Positions 42,443 through 51,877 are shown, counted from the stretch's first letter. The stretch: 64,000 nt of DNA from Bifidobacterium sp. ESL0728 (GCF_029392015.1 NZ_CP113925.1:1054001-1118000); one strand, 5' to 3'. Translations and numbers: made by a program. Notes: generated by a model from the letters alone, not told the origin.

Positions 42443-43891
42443 ATGAGGAAAGCAAAAATCGTAGACACCATCGGACCGGCGAGCGAATCGTTGGAGAACC
42501 TGACCGAGCTGGTCAAGAACGGTATGGATGTCGCACGTCTCAATCGTTCGCACGGCACCACCGAAGACCATTTGAAGGTCTACAACAACATCCGTGAGGC
42601 TTCCAAGACCACGGGCCGCAACGTCGCAGCTCTGGTTGATCTGCAGGGCCCGAAGATTCGTTGCGGTTGGTTCAAGAAGAACGCCGAAGGCGAAGACAAG
42701 GTCCAGCTCAAGGCCGGCCAGGAATTCGTCATCACCACCGACGACATCGAGGGCGACGAGCACATCACTTCCACCACGTTCAAGGGGCTGCCCGGCGATT
42801 GCCATCCCGGCGATCCGATCCTGATCGACGACGGCAAGGTCCGTCTTGAGGTCACCAAGGTCGAAGGCAACAACGTGCACACCAAGGTCGTCGTGGCCGG
42901 ACCGGTTTCCAGCCACAAGGGCATCAACCTGCCGGGCGTCGCCGTCAGCCTCCCCGCACTGACCGAGAAGGATGAGGCCGACCTGCGTTGGGCCATCCAG
43001 ACCGGCGCCGACATCATCGCCATGTCCTTCGTACGTTTCGCCACCGACATCGACCGCGCCCACGAGATCATGGACGAGGAAGGCCGTCGCATCCCGATCG
43101 TCGCCAAGATCGAGAAGCCGCAGGCTGTCGAGAACCTCGAAGACATCGTCAAGGCCTTCGACGGCATCATGGTCGCCCGTGGCGATATGGCCGTCGAAAT
43201 GCCGTTCGAAGAGGTTCCGCTGGTCACCAAGCGCTGCATCGAGCTCGCCCGTGAATACGCAAAGCCCGTCATCGTGGCGACCGAGGTTTTGGGATCCATG
43301 GTCAATTCCCCGATTCCGTCGCGTGCAGAGGCTTCCGATTGCGCCAACGCCGTTCTCGACGGTGCCGATGCGACCATGACCTCCAACGAGACCGCCGTCG
43401 GCAAGTACCCGGCACAGACCGTCAACACGATGGCCCGTATCTCCGGCTACGCCACCGAGCACGGCTTCGACCGCATTCCTTCCATCGCCAACCTCGACAT
43501 GTCGAGCACCGGCGCCGTTTCCTCCGCCGCCGTCGATCTGGCCGACAAGATCAATGCCAAGGCCATCGTCGCTTACACGCAGACCGGTTCCACCGTGCAC
43601 CGCGTTTCCCGCGAACGTCCGGCCGCCCCGATCTACGGCATCACCAACAACGAGCACACCTATCACTGGCTGGCTCTGAGCTGGGGCACCGAAGCGTTCT
43701 GCGTCAAGGACGATTACCATGATATGAACCGTCATCAGCTGATGATCTTCACCGACAAGCTGCTTCGCGACGCCGGCAAGGTCGTCAACGGCGACAAGAT
43801 CGTTGTGCTGAGCTCCGCCCAGGGCTCGCACCAGTCCGGCCGCACCGATTCGCTTTACGTCCACACCGTGGGCGCGTGCGACGCTGACTGA
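42443..43891 (+). CDS. pyk: Pyruvate kinase
   Basis: A 482-residue pyruvate kinase: 'KAKIVDTIGPASESLENLTE', K+ site 'NRSHGTTEDH', catalytic Lys in 'IEKPQAVENLEDIVK' and 'GIMVARGDMAVEMPFEEVP', and Arg/Thr of the C-terminal domain ('TQTGSTVHRVSRERPAAPI'). It makes ATP and pyruvate at the end of glycolysis, including the bifid shunt. Codon use is strongly biased, a highly expressed gene. Start chosen at the MRKAKIV methionine. A terminator follows before a tRNA. Confidence 0.96.
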   Translation: MRKAKIVDTIGPASESLENLTELVKNGMDVARLNRSHGTTEDHLKVYNNIREASKTTGRNVAALVDLQGPKIRCGWFKKNAEGEDKVQLKAGQEFVITTDDIEGDEHITSTTFKGLPGDCHPGDPILIDDGKVRLEVTKVEGNNVHTKVVVAGPVSSHKGINLPGVAVSLPALTEKDEADLRWAIQTGADIIAMSFVRFATDIDRAHEIMDEEGRRIPIVAKIEKPQAVENLEDIVKAFDGIMVARGDMAVEMPFEEVPLVTKRCIELAREYAKPVIVATEVLGSMVNSPIPSRAEASDCANAVLDGADATMTSNETAVGKYPAQTVNTMARISGYATEHGFDRIPSIANLDMSSTGAVSSAAVDLADKINAKAIVAYTQTGSTVHRVSRERPAAPIYGITNNEHTYHWLALSWGTEAFCVKDDYHDMNRHQLMIFTDKLLRDAGKVVNGDKIVVLSSAQGSHQSGRTDSLYVHTVGACDAD

Positions 43892-43957
43892 AATCACGCA
43901 GATGGATTTCGGCCAGATGGTATAGCCGTTAGCTGAAAGTTCGACTGTTTTTGAAGG

Positions 43958-44003
43958 CAATCTTTGGCTCTTAAAACCGATATGTTTCTGGAGCCAAAGA
44001 TTG
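43958..44003 (+). terminator. Terminator after pyk
   Basis: CAATCTTTGGCTC (43958-43970) pairs with GAGCCAAAGATTG (43991-44003), 13 bp with a 20-nt loop, followed by a T-rich stretch. The rest of the 441-nt gap to pdtaR holds a tRNA and AT-rich DNA. Confidence 0.85.
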
Positions 44004-44134
44004 TTTCATGTTTTTGCTTGAGGTCAATGCCCAGAACGCGCGAGAAGACACGCAGAAGACGAAATCGACACTCTGACGTCGCTTGATTATGCTATTTTTA
44101 AATGGTTGCAATCTTGGATTGCGGCCCGATACAA

Positions 44135-44208
44135 GCCCTTGTATCCCAATTGGTAGAGGAAACAGCCTCAAAATCTGTGCAGTGTGGGTTCGAGTCCCAC
44201 CAAGGGCA
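44135..44208 (+). tRNA. tRNA with anticodon CAA (Leu by anticodon), short variable loop
   Basis: Acceptor GCCCTTG/CAAGGGC plus discriminator A; D-arm TCC...GGA; anticodon arm ACAGC-CTCAAAA-TCTGT with anticodon CAA and a C-T mismatch at the loop-closing pair; a 5-nt variable loop (GCAGT); T-arm GTGGG-TTCGAGT-CCCAC. Ordinary leucine tRNAs have a long variable arm, which is missing here. It is 74 nt long and lacks an encoded CCA. Confidence 0.8.
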
Positions 44209-44332
44209 CGTTGAGTGGGTTTATTACTTTTGAATGATTGATATATCATAGTATCAATGTCCTTTGTACTCGACATTTGTCACAAGAGACTGAGAAGGCA
44301 CGAAGACAACGGGTGCAGGAGTGTATACAGAA

Positions 44333-45112
44333 ATGGATAATGATATGGATCAGATACTGACCGATGAGGAATTAAAGGCCGCCGCCACCGATGACATCGA
44401 ATCCGTCGGCGACGAAGCCAAGAATGAAAAAGCCGAAAAGGAAGGCAAACCGCGTCAGCGTACCGTCGTAGTTGCCGAAGACGAATCTGTGAACCGCATG
44501 GATTTGGTCGCCATGCTTGAAGACAATGGTTATAAGGTCGTCGGTGAGGCTGCCAATGGTGAGGAAGCCGTCGAGCTTACCCGCAAGTTCCGCCCTGATG
44601 TCGTTTGCATGGACGTCAAGATGCCCCGTATGGACGGCATTGCCGCAGCAGGAACCATTTGCGACGAGAACATCGCTCCTGTCGTCATGCTGACCGCATA
44701 TTCCCAGCCCGATCTGGTCAAGCAGGCCACCGGTGCCGGTGCCATGGCCTACGTCACCAAGCCGTATGAGGAATCCAAGCTGTTGCCGGCGCTGGAAGTG
44801 GCCATGGGCCGCTTCGCTGAAATCAACGATCTGCTCGATACCGTCGAAGCGAACGAAGGCAAGCTCAAGGAGACCGAGTCCCAGCTCAAGGAAGCCGAAG
44901 AAAAGCTCAAGAAGGCTGAGGACACGCTGGAGGAGCGTAAGCTCGTTGACCGCGCCAAGGGTCTGTTGATGGACAAGGCGGACTTCTCCGAGCAGGGAGC
45001 CTTCCGCTGGATTCAGAAGACCTCCATGGATCAGCGCATCCCCAAGAAGCGTCTGGCCATGGCCATCATCGCCAAGTATGGCGATCCGAAGCCGGAACCT
45101 CAGCAGCACTGA
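44333..45112 (+). CDS. pdtaR: ANTAR response regulator, PdtaR type
   Basis: A 259-residue protein: acidic N-terminal extension (1-42), receiver domain with phospho-Asp94 ('VVCMDVKMPRMDGIAAAG', 'MLTAYSQPD', Lys at 'YVTKPY'), a long coiled coil of Glu/Lys heptads ('KETESQLKEAEEKLKKAEDT', about 170-205), and a C-terminal ANTAR RNA-binding domain ('AKGLLMDKADFSEQGAFRWI', 'AMAIIAKYG'). It would bind dual-hairpin RNAs to stop termination after phosphorylation by the PdtaS-like kinase at 13965. ATG at 44333, 11 nt after AGGAG; a GTG at 44321 is alternative. It lies between pyk and polA as in mycobacteria. Confidence 0.88.
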   Translation: MDNDMDQILTDEELKAAATDDIESVGDEAKNEKAEKEGKPRQRTVVVAEDESVNRMDLVAMLEDNGYKVVGEAANGEEAVELTRKFRPDVVCMDVKMPRMDGIAAAGTICDENIAPVVMLTAYSQPDLVKQATGAGAMAYVTKPYEESKLLPALEVAMGRFAEINDLLDTVEANEGKLKETESQLKEAEEKLKKAEDTLEERKLVDRAKGLLMDKADFSEQGAFRWIQKTSMDQRIPKKRLAMAIIAKYGDPKPEPQQH

Positions 45113-45137
45113 GCTGAGCCACAAAAATTTTATGAAG

Positions 45138-45171
45138 TCGCCTGTCGATTCGCCTATGAATCGGCAGGCGA
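45138..45171 (+). terminator. Terminator after pdtaR
   Basis: A 14-bp stem with one wobble pair (45138-45151 with 45158-45171), loop of 6 nt, followed by TATTTG. Confidence 0.8.
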
Positions 45172-45230
45172 TATTTGTATAGTGGAACCAACAGAGCGTA
45201 CGAAACGAAATTGCAAGGAATGACGATCTT

Positions 45231-48200
45231 ATGAGCAGCAACGAAAGTACCAAGAAAGCCAACGACACCGCAGAATCGAACGATACCTCGAAAACGAGCA
45301 ATAGCGCGACGACGAACGGTGCCACTGGTACCTCGAAAACCAAAGGCACGCTTCTGGTGGTGGATGGCCATTCCCTTGCTTTCCGCGCGTATTTCGCCTT
45401 GCCCGTCGAAAGTTTTTCCACTTCCACCGGCCAGCCGACCAATGCCGTCTGGGGATTTTCGACCATGCTCGCGCAGGTGCTCGATAACGAGAAACCCGAC
45501 CATCTCGCCGTTGCTTTCGATATGGCCGGTGGTACGTTCCGCAACAAGATGCTTCCGCAATACAAAGGGACGCGGGATGCGGCTCCCGAGGAACTGCTAA
45601 GCCAGCTGCCGATCATCCAGGATTTGCTCAAGGCACTCGGTGTCAAATACGTCGAGAAGAAAGGTTACGAAGGTGACGACATCATCGGCACCATGGCCTC
45701 GATGGGTGAGGATGCCGGGTACAAGACGCTGGTGCTTTCCGGCGACCGCGACGCGTTCCAACTGATTGACGACGACATCACCGTGCTCTATCCGGGCCAT
45801 CACTTCAAGGATTTGAAGCACATGACCCCGGACGCTATCGTCGAAAAATACCATGTCACCCCCCAGCAATATCCCGATTTGGCGGCCATGCGCGGTGAGA
45901 CTGCCGACAATATCCCTGGAGTACCGGGTGTCGGCGACGGATATGCGGCCAAATGGATCAACCAGTACGGCGGACTTGAAGGCATCATCGAGCACGCCGA
46001 CGAGCTGCCCGGCAAGAAAGGGCAGGCGCTGCGAGACAACATCGACCAGGTCAAGCTCAACCGCCGTGTCAATGCCGTGCTGCGCGACCTTGACCTCGGG
46101 GCCACCATCGATGACTTCACGCTCGGAGGCATGGATATGGACAAGGTCAACGAGGTCTTCTCCAAGCTCCAGTTCAGCAACCGTTCCAAGAACCGGCTGG
46201 TCAAGTCCTTCAACGGCGGGGTCATGCCGGGGGACGCGGATTCAACTTCTGCGACGGCCGCGACCGATGCCGATGATGACGAGCCCATCGTCAAAGAACC
46301 TCATGTCACAGAAATCCACAATGCCAGAGAGCTGGGGGACTGGATAGACGCGCACATCGCGCCGGTGTTCCCCGCAGGCAAGATCAACCCCGATCTGATT
46401 ATTCAGACTTTTGGCGAAAAAGATGATGGCACGGAAACTGTCGGCCAAGCGGAGTCCAAACCGAATGACGGTTCACCCGATGATGGCTCGGAAAGTGACA
46501 GTCAAGCGGAGACCAAACCGAATGATGATTCGGACCAGACGTCTGCCGATAAGCAAAACAGCTACGATGCCGAAGTTCGCGCTGCCGAAAAGGCGGACGA
46601 GCAGGCGATCATCGACGGCGCCAAGGGGCCGGAACTGGTCGATCGTGATATGTGCTGCTCTGAAAAGGTCAATCATTCATGGGTGCTTTACGCTTCTGGC
46701 CGGTCGAAACCGGGAAACGCGAAACTGGAAGCCGTCGTGCTGTTGGCCGATGACGAGGCGGCGGTATTCGGTGCCGAAATCATTGATGACGACATGCGTT
46801 CCGCGCTGCAGTTCCTGCTGGATGTTTTCCACACCTCGATGGTGGTACACGGCTATAAGGAACACCTGCACATGCTGGCTTCGGCGGGAGTGACCATGCG
46901 CAGGCCGCTTTTCGACACCAAACTTGCCGGGTATCTGGTTCAGCCTGATTTCCATGCCGAAACGCTCGGGAAGGCCGCCGAACATTTCCTCGGATTGGAA
47001 ATCGAGGATAGCAAGCCCAAACAGGCTCAAGGCGAGCTTGATTTGGGAGGAGACGACGATGGTGCTGCAGGTAATGATGACGCTTCCAAGGAAGCCCAGC
47101 AGGAGGCTGTAAAAGATAGTGCCATTGTGCGGGCGCTCGCCGACTTCCTGAAGACGCCAATCGACCAGCGCAAGCAATATGGTCTGTTGCGTTCCATCGA
47201 ACTCCCGGTTTCCCAGGTGCTATACGGCATCGAAGATGCCGGCGCGAAGGTTGACTTGGGGCGCTTGCACGAGCTGCTTGACGGATTTACGGCCGATGCC
47301 GATCAGGCCCAGCAGATTGCCTTCGAAGCCGCCGGCCACGAACTCAACCTACAGAGCCCGAAGCAGCTGCAGACGGTCTTGTTTGACGAAATGGGACTCA
47401 CCCCTTCCAGGAAGACCAAATCCGGCTCGTATACTACCAACGCGGCCACATTGCAGAATCTGTATGTCAAGTATGCCAACGACGAGAAGGCGAGTGATTT
47501 TCTCGGCGCGTTGCTTCGTCACCGCGAGACCAACAAGCTGAAGCAGATTGCGCAGACGCTGCTGGAAGCCGTCAATCCCAAGGATGGCAGGATTCACACC
47601 ACTTTCGAGCAGACCGTCGCGGCCACCGGGCGCCTGAGCTCGGTCGATCCGAACCTGCAGAACATTCCCAACCGGAACGCCACAGGCCGTGAGATCCGTT
47701 CCGCGTTCGTGCCGGGCGAAGGCTTCGAATCGTTGCTGAGTTGCGATTACTCGCAGGTCGAGCTGCGCATCATGGCCGACCTTTCCGGCGACGAATCGCT
47801 CATCGAGGCCTTCAAGTCGGGCGCGGACTTCCACCGCTATGTGGCCAGCCTTGTGTATGACATTCCGATGGATGAAATCACTTCCGATCAACGCAGCCAC
47901 GTCAAAGCGATGAGTTACGGGCTAGCCTACGGGCTGAGCACCTACGGGCTTTCGCAACAGCTCAAGATCAGTCCTGCCGAGGCCGATGTGCTGAAAGCCA
48001 AGTATTTTGCCACGTTCGGCAAGGTCCACGACTATCTGGAATCGCTCGTCGCCACCGCCCGACAAAAGGGGTATACGGAGACGATGTTCGGTCGCCGCCG
48101 TTACTTCCCGGGGCTCAAGTCCTCGCGCCGTCAGGTGCGAGATGCCGCCGAGCGTGGGGCGCTCAACGCGCCGATTCAGGGTTCGGCCGCCGACATCATG

Positions 48201-48422
48201 AAAATCGCCATGATTCGCGCCGACTATGCGCTGCGCAAGGCTGGGGTCAAGAGCCGCGTCATCCTGCAGATCCACGACGAACTCGTGCTGGAGGTCGCGC
48301 CGGGGGAGAGCGAGCAGGTCAGCGACTTGATACGCAACGCTATGGAACACGCCGTCGACCTGGCCGTGCCGCTGGACGTCTCCATCGGCATTGGCTCCGA
48401 TTGGCAGGCTGCTGCGCACTGA
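45231..48422 (+). CDS. polA: DNA polymerase I with an acidic insert
   Basis: A 1063-residue PolA, longer than the ~900-residue norm. A Ser/Thr/Asn-rich extension (1-38) precedes the 5' nuclease domain ('LLVVDGHSLAFRAYFAL', 'KGYEGDDIIGTMA', 'VLSGDRDAFQLID'). The 3' exonuclease-like domain lacks the usual Asp-x-Glu motif, so no proofreading is expected; it carries an acidic Ser/Gln/Lys insertion at about 395-450 with an internal repeat ('QAESKPNDGSPDDGS' / 'QAETKPNDDSDQTS'). The polymerase domain is complete ('SCDYSQVELRIMADLSGD', 'RSHVKAMSYGLAYGLSTYGL', 'QIHDELVLEV'). It repairs DNA and replaces RNA primers. Confidence 0.95.
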   Translation: MSSNESTKKANDTAESNDTSKTSNSATTNGATGTSKTKGTLLVVDGHSLAFRAYFALPVESFSTSTGQPTNAVWGFSTMLAQVLDNEKPDHLAVAFDMAGGTFRNKMLPQYKGTRDAAPEELLSQLPIIQDLLKALGVKYVEKKGYEGDDIIGTMASMGEDAGYKTLVLSGDRDAFQLIDDDITVLYPGHHFKDLKHMTPDAIVEKYHVTPQQYPDLAAMRGETADNIPGVPGVGDGYAAKWINQYGGLEGIIEHADELPGKKGQALRDNIDQVKLNRRVNAVLRDLDLGATIDDFTLGGMDMDKVNEVFSKLQFSNRSKNRLVKSFNGGVMPGDADSTSATAATDADDDEPIVKEPHVTEIHNARELGDWIDAHIAPVFPAGKINPDLIIQTFGEKDDGTETVGQAESKPNDGSPDDGSESDSQAETKPNDDSDQTSADKQNSYDAEVRAAEKADEQAIIDGAKGPELVDRDMCCSEKVNHSWVLYASGRSKPGNAKLEAVVLLADDEAAVFGAEIIDDDMRSALQFLLDVFHTSMVVHGYKEHLHMLASAGVTMRRPLFDTKLAGYLVQPDFHAETLGKAAEHFLGLEIEDSKPKQAQGELDLGGDDDGAAGNDDASKEAQQEAVKDSAIVRALADFLKTPIDQRKQYGLLRSIELPVSQVLYGIEDAGAKVDLGRLHELLDGFTADADQAQQIAFEAAGHELNLQSPKQLQTVLFDEMGLTPSRKTKSGSYTTNAATLQNLYVKYANDEKASDFLGALLRHRETNKLKQIAQTLLEAVNPKDGRIHTTFEQTVAATGRLSSVDPNLQNIPNRNATGREIRSAFVPGEGFESLLSCDYSQVELRIMADLSGDESLIEAFKSGADFHRYVASLVYDIPMDEITSDQRSHVKAMSYGLAYGLSTYGLSQQLKISPAEADVLKAKYFATFGKVHDYLESLVATARQKGYTETMFGRRRYFPGLKSSRRQVRDAAERGALNAPIQGSAADIMKIAMIRADYALRKAGVKSRVILQIHDELVLEVAPGESEQVSDLIRNAMEHAVDLAVPLDVSIGIGSDWQAAAH
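46446..46527 (+). repeat. Direct repeat inside polA
   Basis: A 25-nt unit at 46446-46470 recurs at 46503-46527 with two mismatches; offset 57 nt, so in frame (19 codons). It lies in the acidic insertion of polA. Confidence 0.75.
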
Positions 48423-48562
48423 TGGCTGGTAGGGAATGCTGATACGGCGTATACGGTCCGTTTTGTACTGACGCTTCGAGTGAATCGGCTGTGATTGGTG
48501 TTTTCCGGCTCTTGGCTTCCCAACCGGCTGGCCTGTCGGTTAGCCGGTAAAAGTGTTTGACT

Positions 48563-48594
48563 ATGGCTCTATTGTTGGTAAGAAGTAGAGCCAT
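48563..48594 (+). terminator. Terminator after polA
   Basis: ATGGCTCTA (48563-48571) and TAGAGCCAT (48586-48594), 9 bp, followed by TTTGTATA. An additional GC-rich hairpin ACCGGCT/AGCCGGT lies about 20 nt upstream. Confidence 0.65.
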
Positions 48595-48657
48595 TTTGTA
48601 TATGCTGGGCGCAAGCGCGGCGATGCTGTTGCGCAGGTGATGTCGGTTTCGGCTATC

Positions 48658-48693
48658 TAATTATGTGTCAGGCTGCTTAATTGTGTGTCAGGC
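48658..48693. repeat. 16-nt tandem-like direct repeat
   Basis: TAATTATGTGTCAGGC (48658-48673) and TAATTGTGTGTCAGGC (48678-48693) differ at one base. They lie in the 338-nt gap before the NIF3 gene; a regulator-binding role is possible but unproven. Nothing else is seen in that gap besides the terminators. Confidence 0.5.
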
Positions 48694-48760
48694 GTATGTC
48701 CAGCAATGCGATGTGGTTACCGGTAACGTTTTAAATGGACGCGAATAGTTCGGAGGAAAC

Positions 48761-49639
48761 ATGTCAGAAAAGAAGAAGCCAAGGCTTGCCGAAGTTGTCA
48801 AAGTATTGGAACAATTGTATCCCCTCAAGTATGCCGAGGATTGGGACTTTCCGGGGCTGATAGTCGGTGATTTGAACGATGCCGTCGGCAAGATCGTCTT
48901 CGCCGCCGACCCGACCATGGCTGTGGTAGACAAAGCGATTGCGATGGGTGCTGACTTGCTCATCTGCCATCATCCCTTGTTCTTCCGGGCGGTGCACGAG
49001 GTTTCCGGGCTTGGCGTCCACGGTGCCATTGCCGGGAAGCTGTATCGGGCGCATTGTGGTCTGTGGGTCGGGCACACCAACGCTGATGTCGCCTATCGCG
49101 GCGTCGCCCAGGCTGCGGCCGACGCGTTTGGATTGCAGAACCAGACGCCGTTGGTACCTGCCGGCGAAGAGAACGGGCATGCCGTCGGACTTGGGCGCGT
49201 CGGTACGTTGGTGAAACCGATGACGTTGCGTGCGTTTGCCGAGCGCGTTGCCGCGGAGGTGCCGAAAACGAACTATGGGATTCAGGTTGCGGGCGATTTG
49301 GACGCAGATGTTCGGAAGATCGCCGTTTTGCCGGGTTCCGGTGATTCTGATTTTGATGAGGTTCGCGAGAGTGGTGCCGATGTTTACGTGACCAGTGACT
49401 TGCGCCATCACCCGGCGACGGATGCCTTGCAACAGGCTTGGTACGAGGCGACGCTCAATCACACGACCATGAAACCGGCGCTGATCAATACCCCGCATTC
49501 GGCCATCGAGTCGATGTGGTTCAGATACGCGCTTGACGACATTGCCGACGGAATTGAGAAGGCCACCGGTTTCCGCCCGGAAACGAAACGTGTTGGTATC
49601 GTTACTGATCCTTGGCAACTTGTGCTGGGTCGGGAATAG
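48761..49639 (+). CDS. NIF3-like dinuclear metal-centre protein
   Basis: A 292-residue NIF3/YbgI-family protein. Metal-binding residues: 'ADLLICHHPLFFRAVHEVSG' (His pair) and 'GLWVGHTNADVAYRGVAQ'; near the C-terminus 'DVYVTSDLRHHPATDALQQA' and 'NTPHSAIES' supply further His. These bind two metals at a central ring of trimers or hexamers. The activity is uncertain; a GTP cyclohydrolase I type 2 name is often wrongly given. GGAGG precedes the ATG. It is the next gene after polA. Confidence 0.9.
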   Translation: MSEKKKPRLAEVVKVLEQLYPLKYAEDWDFPGLIVGDLNDAVGKIVFAADPTMAVVDKAIAMGADLLICHHPLFFRAVHEVSGLGVHGAIAGKLYRAHCGLWVGHTNADVAYRGVAQAAADAFGLQNQTPLVPAGEENGHAVGLGRVGTLVKPMTLRAFAERVAAEVPKTNYGIQVAGDLDADVRKIAVLPGSGDSDFDEVRESGADVYVTSDLRHHPATDALQQAWYEATLNHTTMKPALINTPHSAIESMWFRYALDDIADGIEKATGFRPETKRVGIVTDPWQLVLGRE

Positions 49640-49766
49640 TCGTTGGTTTTACGGTTTCATGTATGCCATTGTGGCCGTTCTATCTGAAACGGAATAGCCT
49701 ATATTGATATATCGGAATGTGATAGTTCGGCACCGTCAAAAGTCGTGATAAAGGAAGTTTGGGGTA

Positions 49767-50423
49767 ATGAGCGTGGAAACGACAGAGCGTATTCGCAAAG
49801 AGGTCAACAGGCGTCTGCAGGAATCCACTGATGGCGTGAATATGGAGGCGCCGATACGGTTGGTTTCTAGCGAAACCGTCTATCGTGGAGCCATTTTCCA
49901 TATCGATGACCGCAGGCTGGCGCTCGCGAAAACCGATGGTGGGGAAGTGCCTGTACGGCGACAGATTCTGGTTCATCCGCAGGCAGTGGTGATGTTGGTT
50001 CATGACGAGGTCCAGGATAAATATTTGTTGGAACGGGAGTATCGTGTCGGGCCGAATAAATTTACGTACGGTTTCCCGGCAGGATTGATGGAGGATGGCG
50101 AGAGGCCTGAAATTTCGGCCTTGCGAGAGCTGCAAGAGGAAACGGGTGTCACGCCGAAAGACGAGCAATCCGTGAGAATCGAGCACGTCGGTGATTTCTA
50201 TTCCTCTGGTGGCATGACCAATGAGCTGGCGCATATTTTCGTTGTTCATCTCTCGGCTTGGAAGCAGGAACTGCGCCATTTCGACAAGGACGAGCATGTG
50301 CAATCGACGTGGGTGACGTGGAAGGAACTGACAGGCATCGGCATTCAGGCTGCGGATTCCACCATCGCCATCCAGCACGAGGAGATTCGCCGGTTGCGTG
50401 AGCAGTTGGCAGCTGATAAATAA
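49767..50423 (+). CDS. NUDIX hydrolase, ADP-ribose pyrophosphatase-like
   Basis: A 218-residue protein with the Nudix box at about 107-129 ('GLMEDGERPEISALRELQEE' followed by 'TGV') and the preceding 'NKFTYGFPAGL' typical of ADP-ribose pyrophosphatases. N-terminal 'VRRQILVHPQAVVMLVHDEV' is the family's lead strand. It would cleave ADP-ribose or related nucleoside diphosphates in the cytoplasm. 'AAGGAAG' lies a few bases upstream of the start. The following 260 nt, to the next gene, is AT-rich and shows nothing I can identify. Confidence 0.88.
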   Translation: MSVETTERIRKEVNRRLQESTDGVNMEAPIRLVSSETVYRGAIFHIDDRRLALAKTDGGEVPVRRQILVHPQAVVMLVHDEVQDKYLLEREYRVGPNKFTYGFPAGLMEDGERPEISALRELQEETGVTPKDEQSVRIEHVGDFYSSGGMTNELAHIFVVHLSAWKQELRHFDKDEHVQSTWVTWKELTGIGIQAADSTIAIQHEEIRRLREQLAADK

Positions 50424-50683
50424 TCCTTTTAGTAGCCGGGGAGCTTGGTTGCGGGTCTCATATTTAGCTATAAATCAATAAAAGTTTGGTTTAAATTTAA
50501 GTGCACGTTACGAAAGCTGGATGAACAGGGTTTGCCTTCTACTGTCCTTTAGCGTTGTCGAAAAAATTACACCGTCTTAGAATGATTTGTTTCGAGTGAA
50601 ACTTTATCTGATATAGCTAGAAGTATTCGGATAAATGAACTGATTTTGGCGCTTCTTCAAAAATTTTAATGGCACGAAACTTA

Positions 50684-51877
50684 TTATTGTGTGGCCGCAA
50701 TGCGCGAATGCATGCGATGATTCTTGTCGACCGAAGACGGAATAGTGTCGGCGACGTTGGCCGTGGTCACGGCTGCTGAGGTCTCTTCCTGGTCGATATG
50801 CATGACCTGCTCGGAGATACGGTCGGCCTCGATGGCCGCTATCTGGCGCGAGAACATGATGAACCAGCCGAGGAAAACAAGTCCGGCCAATGCCTCGACG
50901 TTGGTCATCGTGTTGGCACCCATCAGCCATTGCACCAGCACGACTCCGCACACGGCGATGGCGAGGTAACCGGCCAAATAGATGGCGAGCGAAAGCTGCG
51001 GGGCGAGCCATGGAAGCGCGAGCAGGAGCAGGCCCATGACGACGACGATGCCACGGGCGAAGACGTTGTGCAGGATGGGATGCGGCGTATAGCGGAACGT
51101 GCCGATGCCAATGAAGGCGATGCCGGAAGAGGCGAGCATAATCGAAAGACAAATCAAGCGAGCTTTGTAATGCTTGATATGGCTGGAACGCAACGGGCCT
51201 TGATCCTGATGCCATTCGCGGCGCTGACGGTACGATGTTACGAGTTCGGAGATGGCGAAGTAGCTGACGATGATGATGCAGACGCCGGCGAGGATCAGCG
51301 TCGAGTTGAACATGTGCGCGGCGAAGGTGGTGCGGTCGCCGAGTTGGGAGAAATTGTTGGTGTACCAGTTCGGGTCGTCGGTGGTCAGTCCTGCGACGCT
51401 CACACCGGCGACCACGAAAAGCGGCAACAAGCCGGCCAACGTCTTGGCGTCCATCAGTTCGGCCTGCACGAAGGTGATGTAGCCGGCGACTCCCGAGAAA
51501 CCGGCGCAAACTGCGACGATGTAATCAAGGAACATCGTGCCCATGAGGTTGCTGGCCATGCTTAGGAGGGCGAACGAGGTGAGGAACAGCGTGGAGGCGT
51601 AGACCGTCGCGAGTGCCAGGATTTCAACAAGGCGGCGCAGGATTTCTATCCAACGGTTGTGGGTATTCAGCGAGCTGGAACGGTGAGCATAGCCGAAAAT
51701 GAAGGAAATGGTGCCGCATGCGGCGATGATGATGGAGGCGATGACGAACTGGCGGCGGCTGATCATCCACGCGGCCGGCAGCAGCGAGACGCACAGCTCC
51801 ATGACGCTCGCTCCCGCGATGGCGCAGATGATAAAGGAGACGAGCCCGGAGGTCTCCGTGCGCTGATGCAGTCCCAT
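50684..51877 (-). CDS. Multi-pass membrane protein, unknown family
   Basis: A 397-residue protein with about ten hydrophobic helices distributed over residues 12-345, with short loops and a soluble C-terminal tail ('HIDQEETSAAVTTANVADTI'). A loop with 'SYRQRREWHQDQGPLRSSHI' separates the halves. Pattern recalls DUF998-type proteins, but the match is not certain. AAAGG precedes the ATG at 51877. It is transcribed alone, facing the NUDIX gene. Function cannot be stated. Confidence 0.6.
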   Translation of the reverse strand: MGLHQRTETSGLVSFIICAIAGASVMELCVSLLPAAWMISRRQFVIASIIIAACGTISFIFGYAHRSSSLNTHNRWIEILRRLVEILALATVYASTLFLTSFALLSMASNLMGTMFLDYIVAVCAGFSGVAGYITFVQAELMDAKTLAGLLPLFVVAGVSVAGLTTDDPNWYTNNFSQLGDRTTFAAHMFNSTLILAGVCIIIVSYFAISELVTSYRQRREWHQDQGPLRSSHIKHYKARLICLSIMLASSGIAFIGIGTFRYTPHPILHNVFARGIVVVMGLLLLALPWLAPQLSLAIYLAGYLAIAVCGVVLVQWLMGANTMTNVEALAGLVFLGWFIMFSRQIAAIEADRISEQVMHIDQEETSAAVTTANVADTIPSSVDKNHRMHSRIAATQ

